From Thalassospira profundimaris (GTDB lineage Bacteria > Pseudomonadota > Alphaproteobacteria > Rhodospirillales > Thalassospiraceae), in the NCBI RefSeq assembly GCF_003326675.1, contig NZ_JPWF01000010.1, positions 1-64,000 of the forward strand: DNA of 64,000 nt. Direction: 5' to 3'. Shown in pieces: positions 42,316-51,336 of this stretch. The notes under the pieces were generated by a model. It saw nothing but the letters and a program-made list of their open reading frames with translations, was not told the DNA's origin and searched no databases. Numbering within the stretch: the first letter of the stretch is position 1; the number at the start of each line of letters is the position of its first letter. The translations under genes were made by a program, and so were the position numbers.

Positions 42316-43215
42316 TTATTTGGGCCAGCGGCGATGGACCCAAAGCCACTGTGCCGGGCGTTCACGGATCCAGGATTCCATGACACCATTCACATCGGTC
42401 ATGATTTTGGCGACATCGGTTTGTCGATCACCGGTCTTGGTGACTGGCAGGGCGGGATAAAATGTCATGCGGAAATGCGCACCATTCAACCGTTCGACCC
42501 GGACCGGGATGATCGGCGCATCATATTTCAAGGCAAACTGTGCCAGTGCCGGTGCGGTCATCGCATCACGGCCAAAGAACGGCACGGCGATGCCGTCACT
42601 CATTTTCTGATCGACCAGCATGCAGGCGTGACCGCCTTCTTTCATGAACCGGGTCAGTTTGCGTGCGCCATCCGGGCCCTTCTGGACAAGTTGCCCGCGG
42701 AATGTTTTGCGCGCCCGCATAAACAGATTATCGACCCACGGATTATCCGGGGCGCGATAAACACTCATCATATCCATCTCAAGCACGCTTGCGATGCACA
42801 TGCTGACTTCCCAGTTGCCGATATGACCGGTGAAAAACAGGCCGGGTTTGCCATCGTCTTTAAGGGCAAGACCATGTTCCGCGCCGACAATTTCAATACG
42901 TGATCCACCGGGACGCATTTTGTGCAGATGCGGAATTTCAGCCACCGAACGGCCAAGGTTTTCCCACATATCGGCAATGATCGTATCGATCTCTGCCGGT
43001 GATTTTTCGGGAAAGGCCATGGTCAGATTTACGCGTGCCTTTTTGGATTGTCCGACCTTGGGCCCGATGGAGCGCAGTAACCAGCCACCGAATTTTGATG
43101 CCGTATCAACCGGCATGGCGGCAAACAGCCAATAAATCAGATAGGCCCCGAACCCCTGAAGCGGGTGCGAAAGGTATTTCTGACGGATCTTGTAGAGTTT
43201 GCTGTTCTTATCCAT
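42316..43215 (-). CDS. Lipid A acyltransferase (LpxL/HtrB-like)
   Basis: This 299-residue LpxL/LpxM-superfamily acyltransferase adds a secondary acyl chain to Kdo-lipid A at the inner membrane. One N-terminal hydrophobic segment (YLIYWLFAAMPVDTA) anchors it. The catalytic H(x4)E is in FTGHIGNWEVSM near residue 128, and VDQKMSDGIAVPFFG near residue 200 matches the family. The start at 43215 overlaps the lpxK stop by 8 bp, placing it last in the msbA-DUF374-waaA-lpxK block. Acyl-chain specificity cannot be read from sequence. Confidence 0.88.
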   Translation of the reverse strand: MDKNSKLYKIRQKYLSHPLQGFGAYLIYWLFAAMPVDTASKFGGWLLRSIGPKVGQSKKARVNLTMAFPEKSPAEIDTIIADMWENLGRSVAEIPHLHKMRPGGSRIEIVGAEHGLALKDDGKPGLFFTGHIGNWEVSMCIASVLEMDMMSVYRAPDNPWVDNLFMRARKTFRGQLVQKGPDGARKLTRFMKEGGHACMLVDQKMSDGIAVPFFGRDAMTAPALAQFALKYDAPIIPVRVERLNGAHFRMTFYPALPVTKTGDRQTDVAKIMTDVNGVMESWIRERPAQWLWVHRRWPK

Positions 43216-44179
43216 CGGCAAGTACTGTCTTCACAATCTGGGCAAGCTGATCGGGGGCGTCAAACGCCAGTCGAATATCGAGACTGTTTATGCCGCTGCG
43301 ACTGCCCGATGGCAAGCGCATCAGGTCTTTTTGTGTGGTGACAAGCTGGGCACCAAGACCGGCGGATTTGATCTGAAGTGCGGACAGTTCATCGGCGTTA
43401 AAGGCATGATGATCATCGAAATCCTGTGTCGCGACGATTTCTGCGCCAACCGATGCAAGGGTGTCGTAAAACTTCTGTGGCCGTCCGATCCCGGCAAAGG
43501 CCATGACCTTTTTACCCGCAAAATCGGTCCCGTTGACCGGGGCGATATGGGCCCGCAAAACCGGAACAGACGCCGGAAGATTGGTGATGAAGGACGGTGT
43601 CGCATCGCCAATCAGGATAATGGCGCGAACTTTGGCAAGGCCACTGATTAATGGTTCGCGCATCGGACCGGCGGGCATGACACGGCCATTGCCAATGCCA
43701 TAGTTGCTGTCGATCACGGCAAAGCTGCAATCCTTGATAATGGATGGGTTTTGCAACCCATCATCAAGAATGATCGCATCAGCCCCGGCATCCCGGGCCA
43801 TTTCCGCACCAAGGAAGCGTTCGCGTGAAATCCATGCCGGACCATGCTGCGCAAGCAAAAGCGGTTCGTCCCCGACCTGTGATGCGGTGTCGCGCGACGG
43901 ATCAACACGATGCGGGCCGGTGATAGAACCACCATAACCGCGACTGACAAAATGCGGATTACGGCCCATTGCGGTTAACAGGTCAAACAGCGTAACGGCG
44001 GTGGGCGTTTTGCCCGCCCCGCCAACTGTGAAGTTGCCAACACAGAAAACCGGGCAACCGGGATGACGGGGCGTGGTGGTCTTGGTGCGGATACATGCCC
44101 CGGCCCGCCACAGCAGGGATGCCGGGCTTAGAAGTTTGGGAACAAGCCCGTCTTCCTTCCAGAATTGCGGATCACGCAT
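43208..44179 (-). CDS. lpxK: Tetraacyldisaccharide 4'-kinase
   Basis: This 323-residue LpxK phosphorylates the 4' position of the lipid A disaccharide precursor. The start MRDPQFWKEDGLVPKLLSP is family-typical. The Walker A loop is NFTVGGAGKTPTAV near residue 47, and DAIILDDGLQNPSI near residue 130 holds the acidic metal residues. ATG 44179 is preferred over 44182 because GAGG then lies six bases upstream. It overlaps waaA upstream and the LpxL-like gene downstream, both by 8 bp. Confidence 0.95.
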   Translation of the reverse strand: MRDPQFWKEDGLVPKLLSPASLLWRAGACIRTKTTTPRHPGCPVFCVGNFTVGGAGKTPTAVTLFDLLTAMGRNPHFVSRGYGGSITGPHRVDPSRDTASQVGDEPLLLAQHGPAWISRERFLGAEMARDAGADAIILDDGLQNPSIIKDCSFAVIDSNYGIGNGRVMPAGPMREPLISGLAKVRAIILIGDATPSFITNLPASVPVLRAHIAPVNGTDFAGKKVMAFAGIGRPQKFYDTLASVGAEIVATQDFDDHHAFNADELSALQIKSAGLGAQLVTTQKDLMRLPSGSRSGINSLDIRLAFDAPDQLAQIVKTVLADG

Positions 44180-45464
44180 CATCCACCTCGTCGATTGCTT
44201 TTTGCGCCATAAGGGGGCGCAAGGCATCAACGGTACGCGTCAGAACTTCGGCCTTTGAATTGGCGTAATCAAGCGCGGCATCAGCAATCTTTTGGGCACT
44301 GGCATGATCGCGTAACAGCGCGCCCACCTGACGGCCAAGATCATCGGCATCGGTTGCCATTCGGGATGCACCGGCTGCGCGCATTTCTTCGCTGATGATG
44401 GTGAAATTGCTCATATCCGGGCCATGCAGAATGGCGCAATTCAGTCGTGCCGGTTCCAGCGGGTTTTGCCCGCCCGATGCGCACAGGGTCTTGCCCATAA
44501 AGCACACCGGAGCAATTCGGTAAAACAGGCCGAGTTCCCCGATGGTATCGGCAAGATAGATATCGGTCCCCGGTGTGATGGCATGGCCAAGGCTGCGCCG
44601 TGCGACTTGCAATCCCTGTGCGATCAGGTCGGCTTCGATGTCATCGGCGCGGTTCGGATGGCGCGGCACAATGATGGTCAACAAACCGGCCTGTTCGTGG
44701 GCAAGTTTCTTGTGGATGTCGCCTGCAATCCGTTCTTCACCGTCAAAGGTGCTTGAAGCAAGCCAAACCGGGCGATTGCCGATCTGTTCTTCAAGCTTTG
44801 CGAGTTCACCTTCATCGGCCGGAAGTGGCGGGGCCGCAAATTTCAGATTGCCAACGGTTTTAACGCTGGTGGCACCAAGACTTTCAAACCGCGCGGTTTC
44901 GTCATCGCCTTGTGTCAGGACAAGGTCAAAGGCCGCAATCACCGGACGAATGAAGGATGGAAATCGCGAATAGCCCTTAAAGCTTTTTTCCGAGATGCGC
45001 CCGTTCAAAAGCGCAAGTTTCACACCCGCCTTTTGCGCCTTGGTCAGCAGGTTGGGCCAAAGATCACTTTCAAGCCAAAGTGCGATATCGGGTTTCCAGT
45101 GATGCAGGAACCGGGCAACACAAACCTGTCGGTCAATCGGGATGAACTGGTGAATAACGCCTTCGGGCAGGCGGGCATGCATCAGCTCGGCCGAGGTGAC
45201 AGTACCGGTCGTAACCAGAATGGACTGACCCGGATAACGACGGCGAATTTCATCAATCACCGGCAAAGCCGAAAGAGATTCACCAACACTGGCCCCATGT
45301 ATCCAAAGCAAATGACCCTTGGGTCGGACGGCACTTGGATGGCCAAAACGTTCGCCGATACGGCCCGGGTCTTCCTTGCCGCGTTTTTTGCGCCGGTTCA
45401 GATAAATATAAAGAGCCGGACCCAAAAGCCGGGTTGCTGCGCGATATGCGTAAAACAGGCTCAT
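44172..45464 (-). CDS. waaA: 3-deoxy-D-manno-octulosonic acid transferase
   Basis: This 430-residue GT30-family transferase attaches Kdo to lipid IVA, the first step of LPS core assembly. An N-terminal anchor helix is followed by the GT-B N-lobe (LLWIHGASVGESLSALP), ALWLESDLWPNLL, and the C-lobe with RHPNRADDIE and the nucleotide region GLFYRIAPVCFMGKTL. Length is normal. It starts with a 4-bp overlap with the upstream DUF374 acyltransferase and ends with an 8-bp overlap with lpxK. Whether it adds one or two Kdo residues cannot be told. Confidence 0.95.
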   Translation of the reverse strand: MSLFYAYRAATRLLGPALYIYLNRRKKRGKEDPGRIGERFGHPSAVRPKGHLLWIHGASVGESLSALPVIDEIRRRYPGQSILVTTGTVTSAELMHARLPEGVIHQFIPIDRQVCVARFLHHWKPDIALWLESDLWPNLLTKAQKAGVKLALLNGRISEKSFKGYSRFPSFIRPVIAAFDLVLTQGDDETARFESLGATSVKTVGNLKFAAPPLPADEGELAKLEEQIGNRPVWLASSTFDGEERIAGDIHKKLAHEQAGLLTIIVPRHPNRADDIEADLIAQGLQVARRSLGHAITPGTDIYLADTIGELGLFYRIAPVCFMGKTLCASGGQNPLEPARLNCAILHGPDMSNFTIISEEMRAAGASRMATDADDLGRQVGALLRDHASAQKIADAALDYANSKAEVLTRTVDALRPLMAQKAIDEVDDA

Positions 45465-46234
45465 TTGCCGTTTTCTCCGGCGGCAATTGCCGAACGTTTT
45501 TGTTTGGGCAGTTCATCGGGATGTGCGGGTGCTATGACATCAAGCTCAAGATCACGGTCAGTTTCCTGGGTCAGTCGGGTCAGGGCATCTTCGATTTCAA
45601 GCCGTTTGGCTTCAAGGCCTGCTTCGTCAAGTTTGCGTTCAACAAAGATCGGCTCCCCCCAGTGAAACACTCCGCGTGCAAAGGGCAGGGGAAGGGGCAG
45701 GACGAACCGGTCCCAGCTTTTAAATACCTTGCGGCTTGCCGCGGAATAGGTCAGCGGGAAAACCGGGACACCAGCCATGCGGGCGGCCTGCACCACACCA
45801 TCGGATGCGCGCATTCTGGGCCCGCGGGGGCCATCGGGCGTCATGCCGACAACTTCGCCGGATTTCAGGGTTTTAAGGATTTGGCGAAGCGCCGCTGCCC
45901 CGCCTTTGCCAACGCCTGTTGACCCGGCGATGGTCTGAATCCCAAAATGGGCAACCGTGCGCGAAATGATTTCACCATCGCGGTGCGATGAAATCAGCAT
46001 GTGGAATGGCAGATCACCGCCAACCGAACGCCAGGTATAGGGCATCATCAAAAGACGCTGGTGCCAGAAGGCAACAATAAAGGGTTTTCCGTCTTTCAGA
46101 TATTGCGACGGAAGGTCCCCGCCCTCGGTTTTCCAGCGACCGGTTGCACGGACAAGGCGCACATAGGCTGCTGCAATCCAGCACAAAGTGCTGCGCATCG
46201 TGTTGCTTTTGATGATCCGCTTATGCCACTGCAC
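45461..46234 (-). CDS. DUF374 lysophospholipid acyltransferase-like protein
   Basis: The 257-residue protein belongs to the DUF374 group of the LPLAT acyltransferase superfamily: the HX4D-like motif is in SSHRDGEIISRTV near residue 80, and MTPDGPRGPRM near residue 140 is the DUF374 signature. A start helix (LCWIAAAYVRLVRAT) probably anchors it. DUF374 genes recur next to waaA and lpxK in alphaproteobacteria, implying a role in lipid A or phospholipid acylation. The reaction is unproven. It lies 26 bp after the exporter gene and is coupled to waaA by a 4-bp overlap. Confidence 0.87.
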   Translation of the reverse strand: MQWHKRIIKSNTMRSTLCWIAAAYVRLVRATGRWKTEGGDLPSQYLKDGKPFIVAFWHQRLLMMPYTWRSVGGDLPFHMLISSHRDGEIISRTVAHFGIQTIAGSTGVGKGGAAALRQILKTLKSGEVVGMTPDGPRGPRMRASDGVVQAARMAGVPVFPLTYSAASRKVFKSWDRFVLPLPLPFARGVFHWGEPIFVERKLDEAGLEAKRLEIEDALTRLTQETDRDLELDVIAPAHPDELPKQKRSAIAAGENGK

Positions 46235-46260
46235 GCCCGATAATCCTGAAGTTGCCCGGA

Positions 46261-48069
46261 TCAGTTTCCGTTTTCTTCCGAGAATTGCAAGTTATAGAGG
46301 TTTGCATAAGCCCCTCCAAGTGCAAGCAATTCTTCGTGTTTGCCCTGTTCCGTGACGCGACCGTTACTGATGACACAGATTTTGTCGGCATCCACAATGG
46401 TCGACAGACGATGCGCAATCACAAGGGTTGTACGGCCCTTCATTAATTCGGAAAGCGCGCCCTGGATGTGGCGTTCTGATTCCGTATCAAGGGCCGATGT
46501 CGCCTCGTCCAGCAGCAGGATCGGTGCATTTTTAAGCATCGCACGCGCAATTGCAATACGCTGGCGCTGCCCACCCGAAAGCTTGACGCCATGTTCACCG
46601 ACAATGGTGTCATAGCCGTTTTCAAGCTGAAGGATGAAGTCATGCGCAGCAGCGTGACGGGCGGCTTCCTCGATTTCGGCGTCGCTGGCACCGGCACGGC
46701 CATAGGCAATATTGGCACGCACGGTATCGTCAAACAGGGTGATTTCCTGACTGACCAGTGCGGTTGCCTTGCGCAGGGATTCAAGCGTCACATCGCGAAT
46801 ATCCTGACCATCAATGGTGATCGAGCCGCCATCAATGTCATAGAAACGTGGGATCAGATTCAGGATGGTTGATTTACCCGCACCCGACGGACCGACAAGG
46901 GCCACGGTTTCACCGGCCTTGATATCAAGATCGATATCGCGAAGGGCGGTGATTTCCGGGTTATAGGAAAAGGCAACGTTCTTGAACGTAATGTTGCCAC
47001 CGGTAATCGTCACATCCTTGGCATCCGGCGCATCCTTGATGGCCGGTTCAATATCAAGCACCGTAAAGACACGCTGGGACGCGGCAAGACCCTGTTGCAG
47101 GGTGATGTTGATATTGGCCAGACGTTTCACCGGCTCATAGGCCAGCAAAAGGGCGGTGATAAAGGCAAAGAAGCTTCCCGGATCGCTTGATCCGTCAATC
47201 ACGCGGCTGCCGCCATAGATGATGATGGCGGTGATGGCAGCACCACCCAGTGTTTCCATGATGGGGGAAGAACGGGCACTGACGGTTTGTGCCTTGAAGC
47301 TCAGCTTGAAGACGATTTCAACCAGCTTGCCCATGCGCGAACATTCATAGGGTTCCATGCCATAAGCTTTGACATGGCGGATGCCCTGGAAGGTCTGTTC
47401 GAGCAGGGTGGCAAATTCACCAATTTGCTGTTGGGTGTTGGCAGATACCTTGCGCATGCGGCGGCCAAGTCGCGCAATCGGATAGATCGCAGCGGGGAAT
47501 ACCGTGAATGCGATGATCGCCAGCATCCAGTCCTTGTAAAACATCACGCTGATCAGAACGATGGCCGTCAGCAAGTCTTTGCCAAACCCGGTCAGAGAGT
47601 TTGAAACAGCGGCGCGCATCGCCGTGATGTCATTGGTAAAGCGCGTGATCAGCTTGCCGGTATTGGTGCTGTGGAAAAAGCCGATATCGAGACGAATGAC
47701 ATGTTCATAAAGCCGGTTCTGCACATCTGCCAGAATGCGTCCGCCGACATAGCTCATCAATACGGTTTGGCCGTAATTGGCAAAACCTTTCAGTGCAAAC
47801 GAGCCCAGCACGGCCGCGCCGACCGGAACAAGCATAGCTTCGCGTTTGTTGATGAAGACGTCATTGATGATGGGATCCATCAGAAGCGCATAAAGCCCGG
47901 TTGCGCCTGCCATCAGGGCCATACACAGAAGGGCAAGCAGGATCTTGCCAAAATAGGGGGTAACCGCATCCTTGATGATGCGCTTGACCAAAGGCCAGGT
48001 TCCCCAATGTTCTGTGGTATGGTCCATGGAGTTTTCGGGCAATTGCTTGTTCCTGGTCGCTTCAACCAT
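46261..48069 (-). CDS. msbA: MsbA-type lipid exporter ABC half-transporter
   Basis: The ~602-residue protein has a six-helix transmembrane domain (residues ~30-330) and a C-terminal ATPase: Walker A GPSGAGKST, Q-loop ALVSQEITLFDDTV, signature LSGGQRQRIAIARAM, Walker B PILLLDEATSALD, and H-loop IAHRLSTI. Position at the head of the DUF374-waaA-lpxK-lpxL block supports MsbA, the flippase of lipid A-core. Related half-transporters export other substrates, so the symbol is by context. The start is uncertain: GTG 48075, ATG 48069 and ATG 48027 are all in frame and none has a strong ribosome site. Confidence 0.86.
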   Translation of the reverse strand: MVEATRNKQLPENSMDHTTEHWGTWPLVKRIIKDAVTPYFGKILLALLCMALMAGATGLYALLMDPIINDVFINKREAMLVPVGAAVLGSFALKGFANYGQTVLMSYVGGRILADVQNRLYEHVIRLDIGFFHSTNTGKLITRFTNDITAMRAAVSNSLTGFGKDLLTAIVLISVMFYKDWMLAIIAFTVFPAAIYPIARLGRRMRKVSANTQQQIGEFATLLEQTFQGIRHVKAYGMEPYECSRMGKLVEIVFKLSFKAQTVSARSSPIMETLGGAAITAIIIYGGSRVIDGSSDPGSFFAFITALLLAYEPVKRLANINITLQQGLAASQRVFTVLDIEPAIKDAPDAKDVTITGGNITFKNVAFSYNPEITALRDIDLDIKAGETVALVGPSGAGKSTILNLIPRFYDIDGGSITIDGQDIRDVTLESLRKATALVSQEITLFDDTVRANIAYGRAGASDAEIEEAARHAAAHDFILQLENGYDTIVGEHGVKLSGGQRQRIAIARAMLKNAPILLLDEATSALDTESERHIQGALSELMKGRTTLVIAHRLSTIVDADKICVISNGRVTEQGKHEELLALGGAYANLYNLQFSEENGN

Positions 48070-48247
48070 TTCCACATTGTATCAGACTGATACTATCTAT
48101 ATGGATGTGGCTTCAAAATAACATTAATTCACACGCGCTGTTGCTAACATGCCGGGCCTTGGGCGGCAAGCCGCAGGAAGCGGGTGACGGGTACAAAAGT
48201 GATCTGATGTTTATCGGGTCACGAAGAGCGACATATAAGACGAAATA

Positions 48248-49048
48248 ATGAACGAGCAACTGCACGCACTTGTCGAGCATACCATCGCCCAAGGTGTTGG
48301 CGCACGGGTCTTTGCGCTGAACTGGCAGGGGCGCCGTGTCTGGGTCAAACAGGCGGTTCCGGCAAAACAGAAAGTCTGGCACCGTTTGCAGCGTTTTCTG
48401 GCCAATGTTACCGGTATTCCGTTGTTGCGTCCGACCGTGTCGCCCGGCGGCAAGCAAGGCCTTGAAACCGAGGCGGAAATTCTGCGTAAACTTGCGGCCC
48501 AGGGCATTCTTGTCCCTGATCTGGTCGGGCAGGATGAAAGCTGGATCGCGATTGGCGATAATGGCGGTATCCTTAAAACCCGGATCGAGGACGAAGTCCG
48601 CGCCGGGAACGAGGATAAGGTCAAATCCTATGTCATCGCGGCGGCAACGGCCCTGGCGGGGCTTCATCATGCCGGTGTTTCACACGGGGCGCCGTTGCTT
48701 CGTAACATGACGATCCGCGATGACGGGCAGATCGGCTTTATCGATTTTGAAGAAGACCCCAATGCCCGGATGCCGGTTGCCGATGCGCAGGCACGCGACA
48801 TCTTGCTGTTTGTTTTTTCCATTCAGCGGGAATTTAAAAAACGCCCGGAATTGCTGCGTACCGGATGGAATGCCTATGTCAGTGCGGCAGGCGAGGGGGC
48901 AAAACAGCTTGTCCCCCTGCGCAAGGTAATCGGCTTCCTGAGGCCGGTTTACCTGATGCTGCGTCCGTTCCGCAGATGGCTTGGCACGGATGCGCTGAAC
49001 GGGCTTTTGGCCTATCGCACCCTTCGGAAAAGCCTTTATCGGAAATAG
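48248..49048 (+). CDS. Kinase-like (Kdo-kinase/Bud32 superfamily) protein with non-canonical active site
   Basis: The 266-residue protein has a protein-kinase-like layout: an N-lobe Lys region (VWVKQAVPAK), a helix with ETEAEIL, and a catalytic-loop equivalent AGVSHGAPLLRNMTI followed by GFIDFEEDPNA, the DFG counterpart. The usual catalytic Asp of HGD is Ala here. Similar proteins occur in Rhodospirillales and are sometimes grouped with LPS core heptose/Kdo kinases. Placement beside the lipid A block suggests a role in core phosphorylation or sensing; a pseudokinase is equally possible. It faces the glycosyltransferase gene and is divergent from msbA. Confidence 0.65.
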   Translation: MNEQLHALVEHTIAQGVGARVFALNWQGRRVWVKQAVPAKQKVWHRLQRFLANVTGIPLLRPTVSPGGKQGLETEAEILRKLAAQGILVPDLVGQDESWIAIGDNGGILKTRIEDEVRAGNEDKVKSYVIAAATALAGLHHAGVSHGAPLLRNMTIRDDGQIGFIDFEEDPNARMPVADAQARDILLFVFSIQREFKKRPELLRTGWNAYVSAAGEGAKQLVPLRKVIGFLRPVYLMLRPFRRWLGTDALNGLLAYRTLRKSLYRK

Positions 49049-49069
49049 GATCGCCGACCGGTCCCCCGC

Positions 49070-50203
49070 TTATTGCGCGGGTTGACCAATCGGCGTGTTG
49101 ACGGTTTCGTAATCGTCATCCTGTTGGGGGGCACGATCAACGTTACTGCTGCGCGTTGCATCATCAACCGAGATACGGATGGCTTCAATTCCATCAAATC
49201 CACCGGAAAATGGTGCGAGATTGTGCAGGAACTGGTTGGCCGAATTGGGCCAGCTATATTGTTCTGCCAAGGCACGTGCATCTTCGGGTTTAAGTGCAAG
49301 GGCGGCCAAGGCGGCTTCGCGCAGGTCTGCATCAATCGCCCCGGCCTTGGTGCCGCGTACGATATCGGCAGGCCCCTGAACCGGGAAAACCGCGACCGGC
49401 GTGCCCGATGCCAATGCTTCAAGGATCACCAGGCCAAAGGTATCGGTCTTGCTTGGGAACACAAACACATCAGCCGATGCAAATGCGGTTGCCAATTCCT
49501 CGCCAACCTTTTTGCCCAGAAACTGCGCGTTGGGATATTTGCCCTTAAGCTCGTTAAGCTGTGGGCCGTCACCGACAACGAATTTTGTCCCGGGCAGATC
49601 AAGGTCAAGGAAGTGCCCGATATTCTTCTCGACGGCAACACGACCAACAAACAGCCAGTGCGGTTTCGGGAAGTCGCCAAAGGAAGCGTCAGGCCGCGGG
49701 CGGAAAAGGTCAAGGTTAACGCCGCGTGACCAGATATGCAGGTTTTCAAACCCCCAGTCCGAGAGTTCCTGGCGCAGGCTTTCGGTGGCGACCATCACGG
49801 ACCGCGATTTGGAATGGAATTTCCGCATCCCGCGATAGGAAATCGACAGCGGAAGCCGCCAGCGCGCATGGATATATTCCGGAAAGCGCGTGTGATAGGC
49901 GGTGGAAAACGGCAGGCCGTGTTTAAGGCAATAGGAACGTGCGGCCTGACCAAGCGGACCTTCGGTCGAGATATGGATGGCGACCGGGTGCAATGCCTCG
50001 ATCATTTTGGCCATCTTGCGTTTGGCAAACAGGGCCAGACGGATTTCCGGATAGGTCGGACACGGAATGGTTTTGAACTGATCGGGCGAGATCACATGAA
50101 CATCATGCCCCATCTCGCCCAACTCGCCACGTACGGTTTCAAGGGTACGGACAACACCGTTTACCTGTGGATACCAGGCATCGGTTACGATCAGTATTTT
50201 CAT
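49070..50203 (-). CDS. Agt-like group 1 glycosyltransferase (GT4), probable diacylglycerol glycosyltransferase
   Basis: This 377-residue GT-B enzyme of the GT4 class has an N-lobe start ILIVTDAWYPQVNGVVRTL, FSTAYHTRFPEY, the linker IWSRGVNLDLFRP, and the C-lobe donor motif FPSKTDTFGLVILEALASG (E-x7-E). This pattern is that of SqdX/Agt enzymes that sugar-decorate diacylglycerol. It overlaps the upstream metallophosphoesterase gene by 4 bp; plcP-agt pairs of this kind make glycolipids replacing phospholipids in phosphate-starved marine bacteria. The donor sugar is not predictable. Lipid remodelling is inferred from context; LPS glycosylation is the alternative. Confidence 0.82.
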   Translation of the reverse strand: MKILIVTDAWYPQVNGVVRTLETVRGELGEMGHDVHVISPDQFKTIPCPTYPEIRLALFAKRKMAKMIEALHPVAIHISTEGPLGQAARSYCLKHGLPFSTAYHTRFPEYIHARWRLPLSISYRGMRKFHSKSRSVMVATESLRQELSDWGFENLHIWSRGVNLDLFRPRPDASFGDFPKPHWLFVGRVAVEKNIGHFLDLDLPGTKFVVGDGPQLNELKGKYPNAQFLGKKVGEELATAFASADVFVFPSKTDTFGLVILEALASGTPVAVFPVQGPADIVRGTKAGAIDADLREAALAALALKPEDARALAEQYSWPNSANQFLHNLAPFSGGFDGIEAIRISVDDATRSSNVDRAPQQDDDYETVNTPIGQPAQ

Positions 50204-51117
50204 GCAGTTTTTCCAATTGGCGTATCAGACCGTTTTTTTGACGTGCCTGATGCGGAATTGTCTGCACCGTGGGCGATGCGGAACATGGAAATCAGTTTGC
50301 CAAGGCCAAGTGACGGGGTACTTGCTGCGTCCCGACCGGGACTGGAATGGGTCATGGCCATCTGGCGCATTTCTGCCCAGTGCAGAAGTTCAAGTTTGCC
50401 TTCCTTGTCTTCGACAAGGGCGGTGCAACTTTCGACCCAGTCGCCGTCATTGCAATAAAGCACATCGCCGATCATGCGTTTTTCTGCATGATGGATATGA
50501 CCGCATACCACGCCATCTACCTTGCGCTTGGCAGCTTCGTGGGCGACAGCATTTTCAAAGTTGCAAATGAACTGAACCGCGTTTTTGACCCGGTTTTTCA
50601 GATAGGCCGACAGCGACCAGTATCCATAACCAAGGCGGCGGCGAATACCGTTGTAGTAACGGTTAAGCATGATGGCGAGGTTGTAGGCCGTGTCACCAAG
50701 ATAGGCCAGCCACTTGGCATATTTGACAACACCGTCAAATTCGTCGCCGTGAATGATCAGCAAGCGTTTGCCGTCTGCTGTTTCGTGGATGTCATTCATT
50801 TTGACATCGACATGCCCGAAGGTCATATCAACAAATTCACGGGCAAATTCGTCATGGTTTCCGGGGACAAAGATGACTTTTGCGCCATTTTTTGCCTTAT
50901 CCATGATTGTCGTGATAACAGCATGGTGACTTTCCGGCCAATACCAGCTTTTCTTAAGCCGCCAGCCATCGATAATGTCACCCACCAGATAATAGGTGTC
51001 TGCGGTTACTTCATTGAGGAAATCCAAAAGAAGATCTGCCTGACATCCACGTGTCCCCAGATGGACGTCCGAAATCCAGACCGTGCGGTAATGCGGTTGC
51101 AGCGTCATCGCTGTCAT
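50200..51117 (-). CDS. PlcP/LpxH-like metallophosphoesterase (probable phospholipase C of lipid remodelling)
   Basis: The 305-residue calcineurin-like phosphoesterase has all metal motifs: ISDVHLGTRG, GDIIDGW, GNHDEF, and GHIHHAE, with the additional IHGDEFD. This is the fold usually annotated as UDP-2,3-diacylglucosamine hydrolase, but alphaproteobacteria normally use LpxI for that step, and the same family includes PlcP, which releases diacylglycerol from phospholipids. ATG at 51117 is fixed by GGAGGGG five bases upstream. It is coupled to the glycosyltransferase gene and divergent from a diacylglycerol kinase gene, which supports the PlcP reading. Confidence 0.8.
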   Translation of the reverse strand: MTAMTLQPHYRTVWISDVHLGTRGCQADLLLDFLNEVTADTYYLVGDIIDGWRLKKSWYWPESHHAVITTIMDKAKNGAKVIFVPGNHDEFAREFVDMTFGHVDVKMNDIHETADGKRLLIIHGDEFDGVVKYAKWLAYLGDTAYNLAIMLNRYYNGIRRRLGYGYWSLSAYLKNRVKNAVQFICNFENAVAHEAAKRKVDGVVCGHIHHAEKRMIGDVLYCNDGDWVESCTALVEDKEGKLELLHWAEMRQMAMTHSSPGRDAASTPSLGLGKLISMFRIAHGADNSASGTSKKRSDTPIGKTA

Positions 51118-51250
51118 TGCCGCCCCTCCGTATCCTGCCAAAAGAATGGCTGGAATTCGACAATTTGAGGTGCCGAATACTGTCCCCAACCAGTATCAGT
51201 TTAAAATAAAAAACGTGACTATATAACCCGTTCACAGAAATTTCGTCGTT

Positions 51251-51268
51251 CTGTAAAGCAACTGTTAC
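51251..51268 (+). promoter_or_regulatory. PHO-box-like direct repeat
   Basis: CTGTAAA (51251-51257) and CTGTTAC (51262-51268) are spaced with 11-bp periodicity, the geometry of a PhoB dimer site (CTGTCAT-N4-CTGTCAT). Each half matches five of seven positions. TATGGT at 51282-51287 could be the -10 for the diacylglycerol kinase gene. A CTGTGAA half-site on the minus strand (51237-51231) sits near TATATA for the divergent plcP-like gene. Confidence 0.45.
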
Positions 51269-51336
51269 ATTTTTTCTTTCATATGGTAGCCCGTGTGTAT
51301 GATTTATTTCGGTTTTATTTCGGAAGTGTGTTCTGA

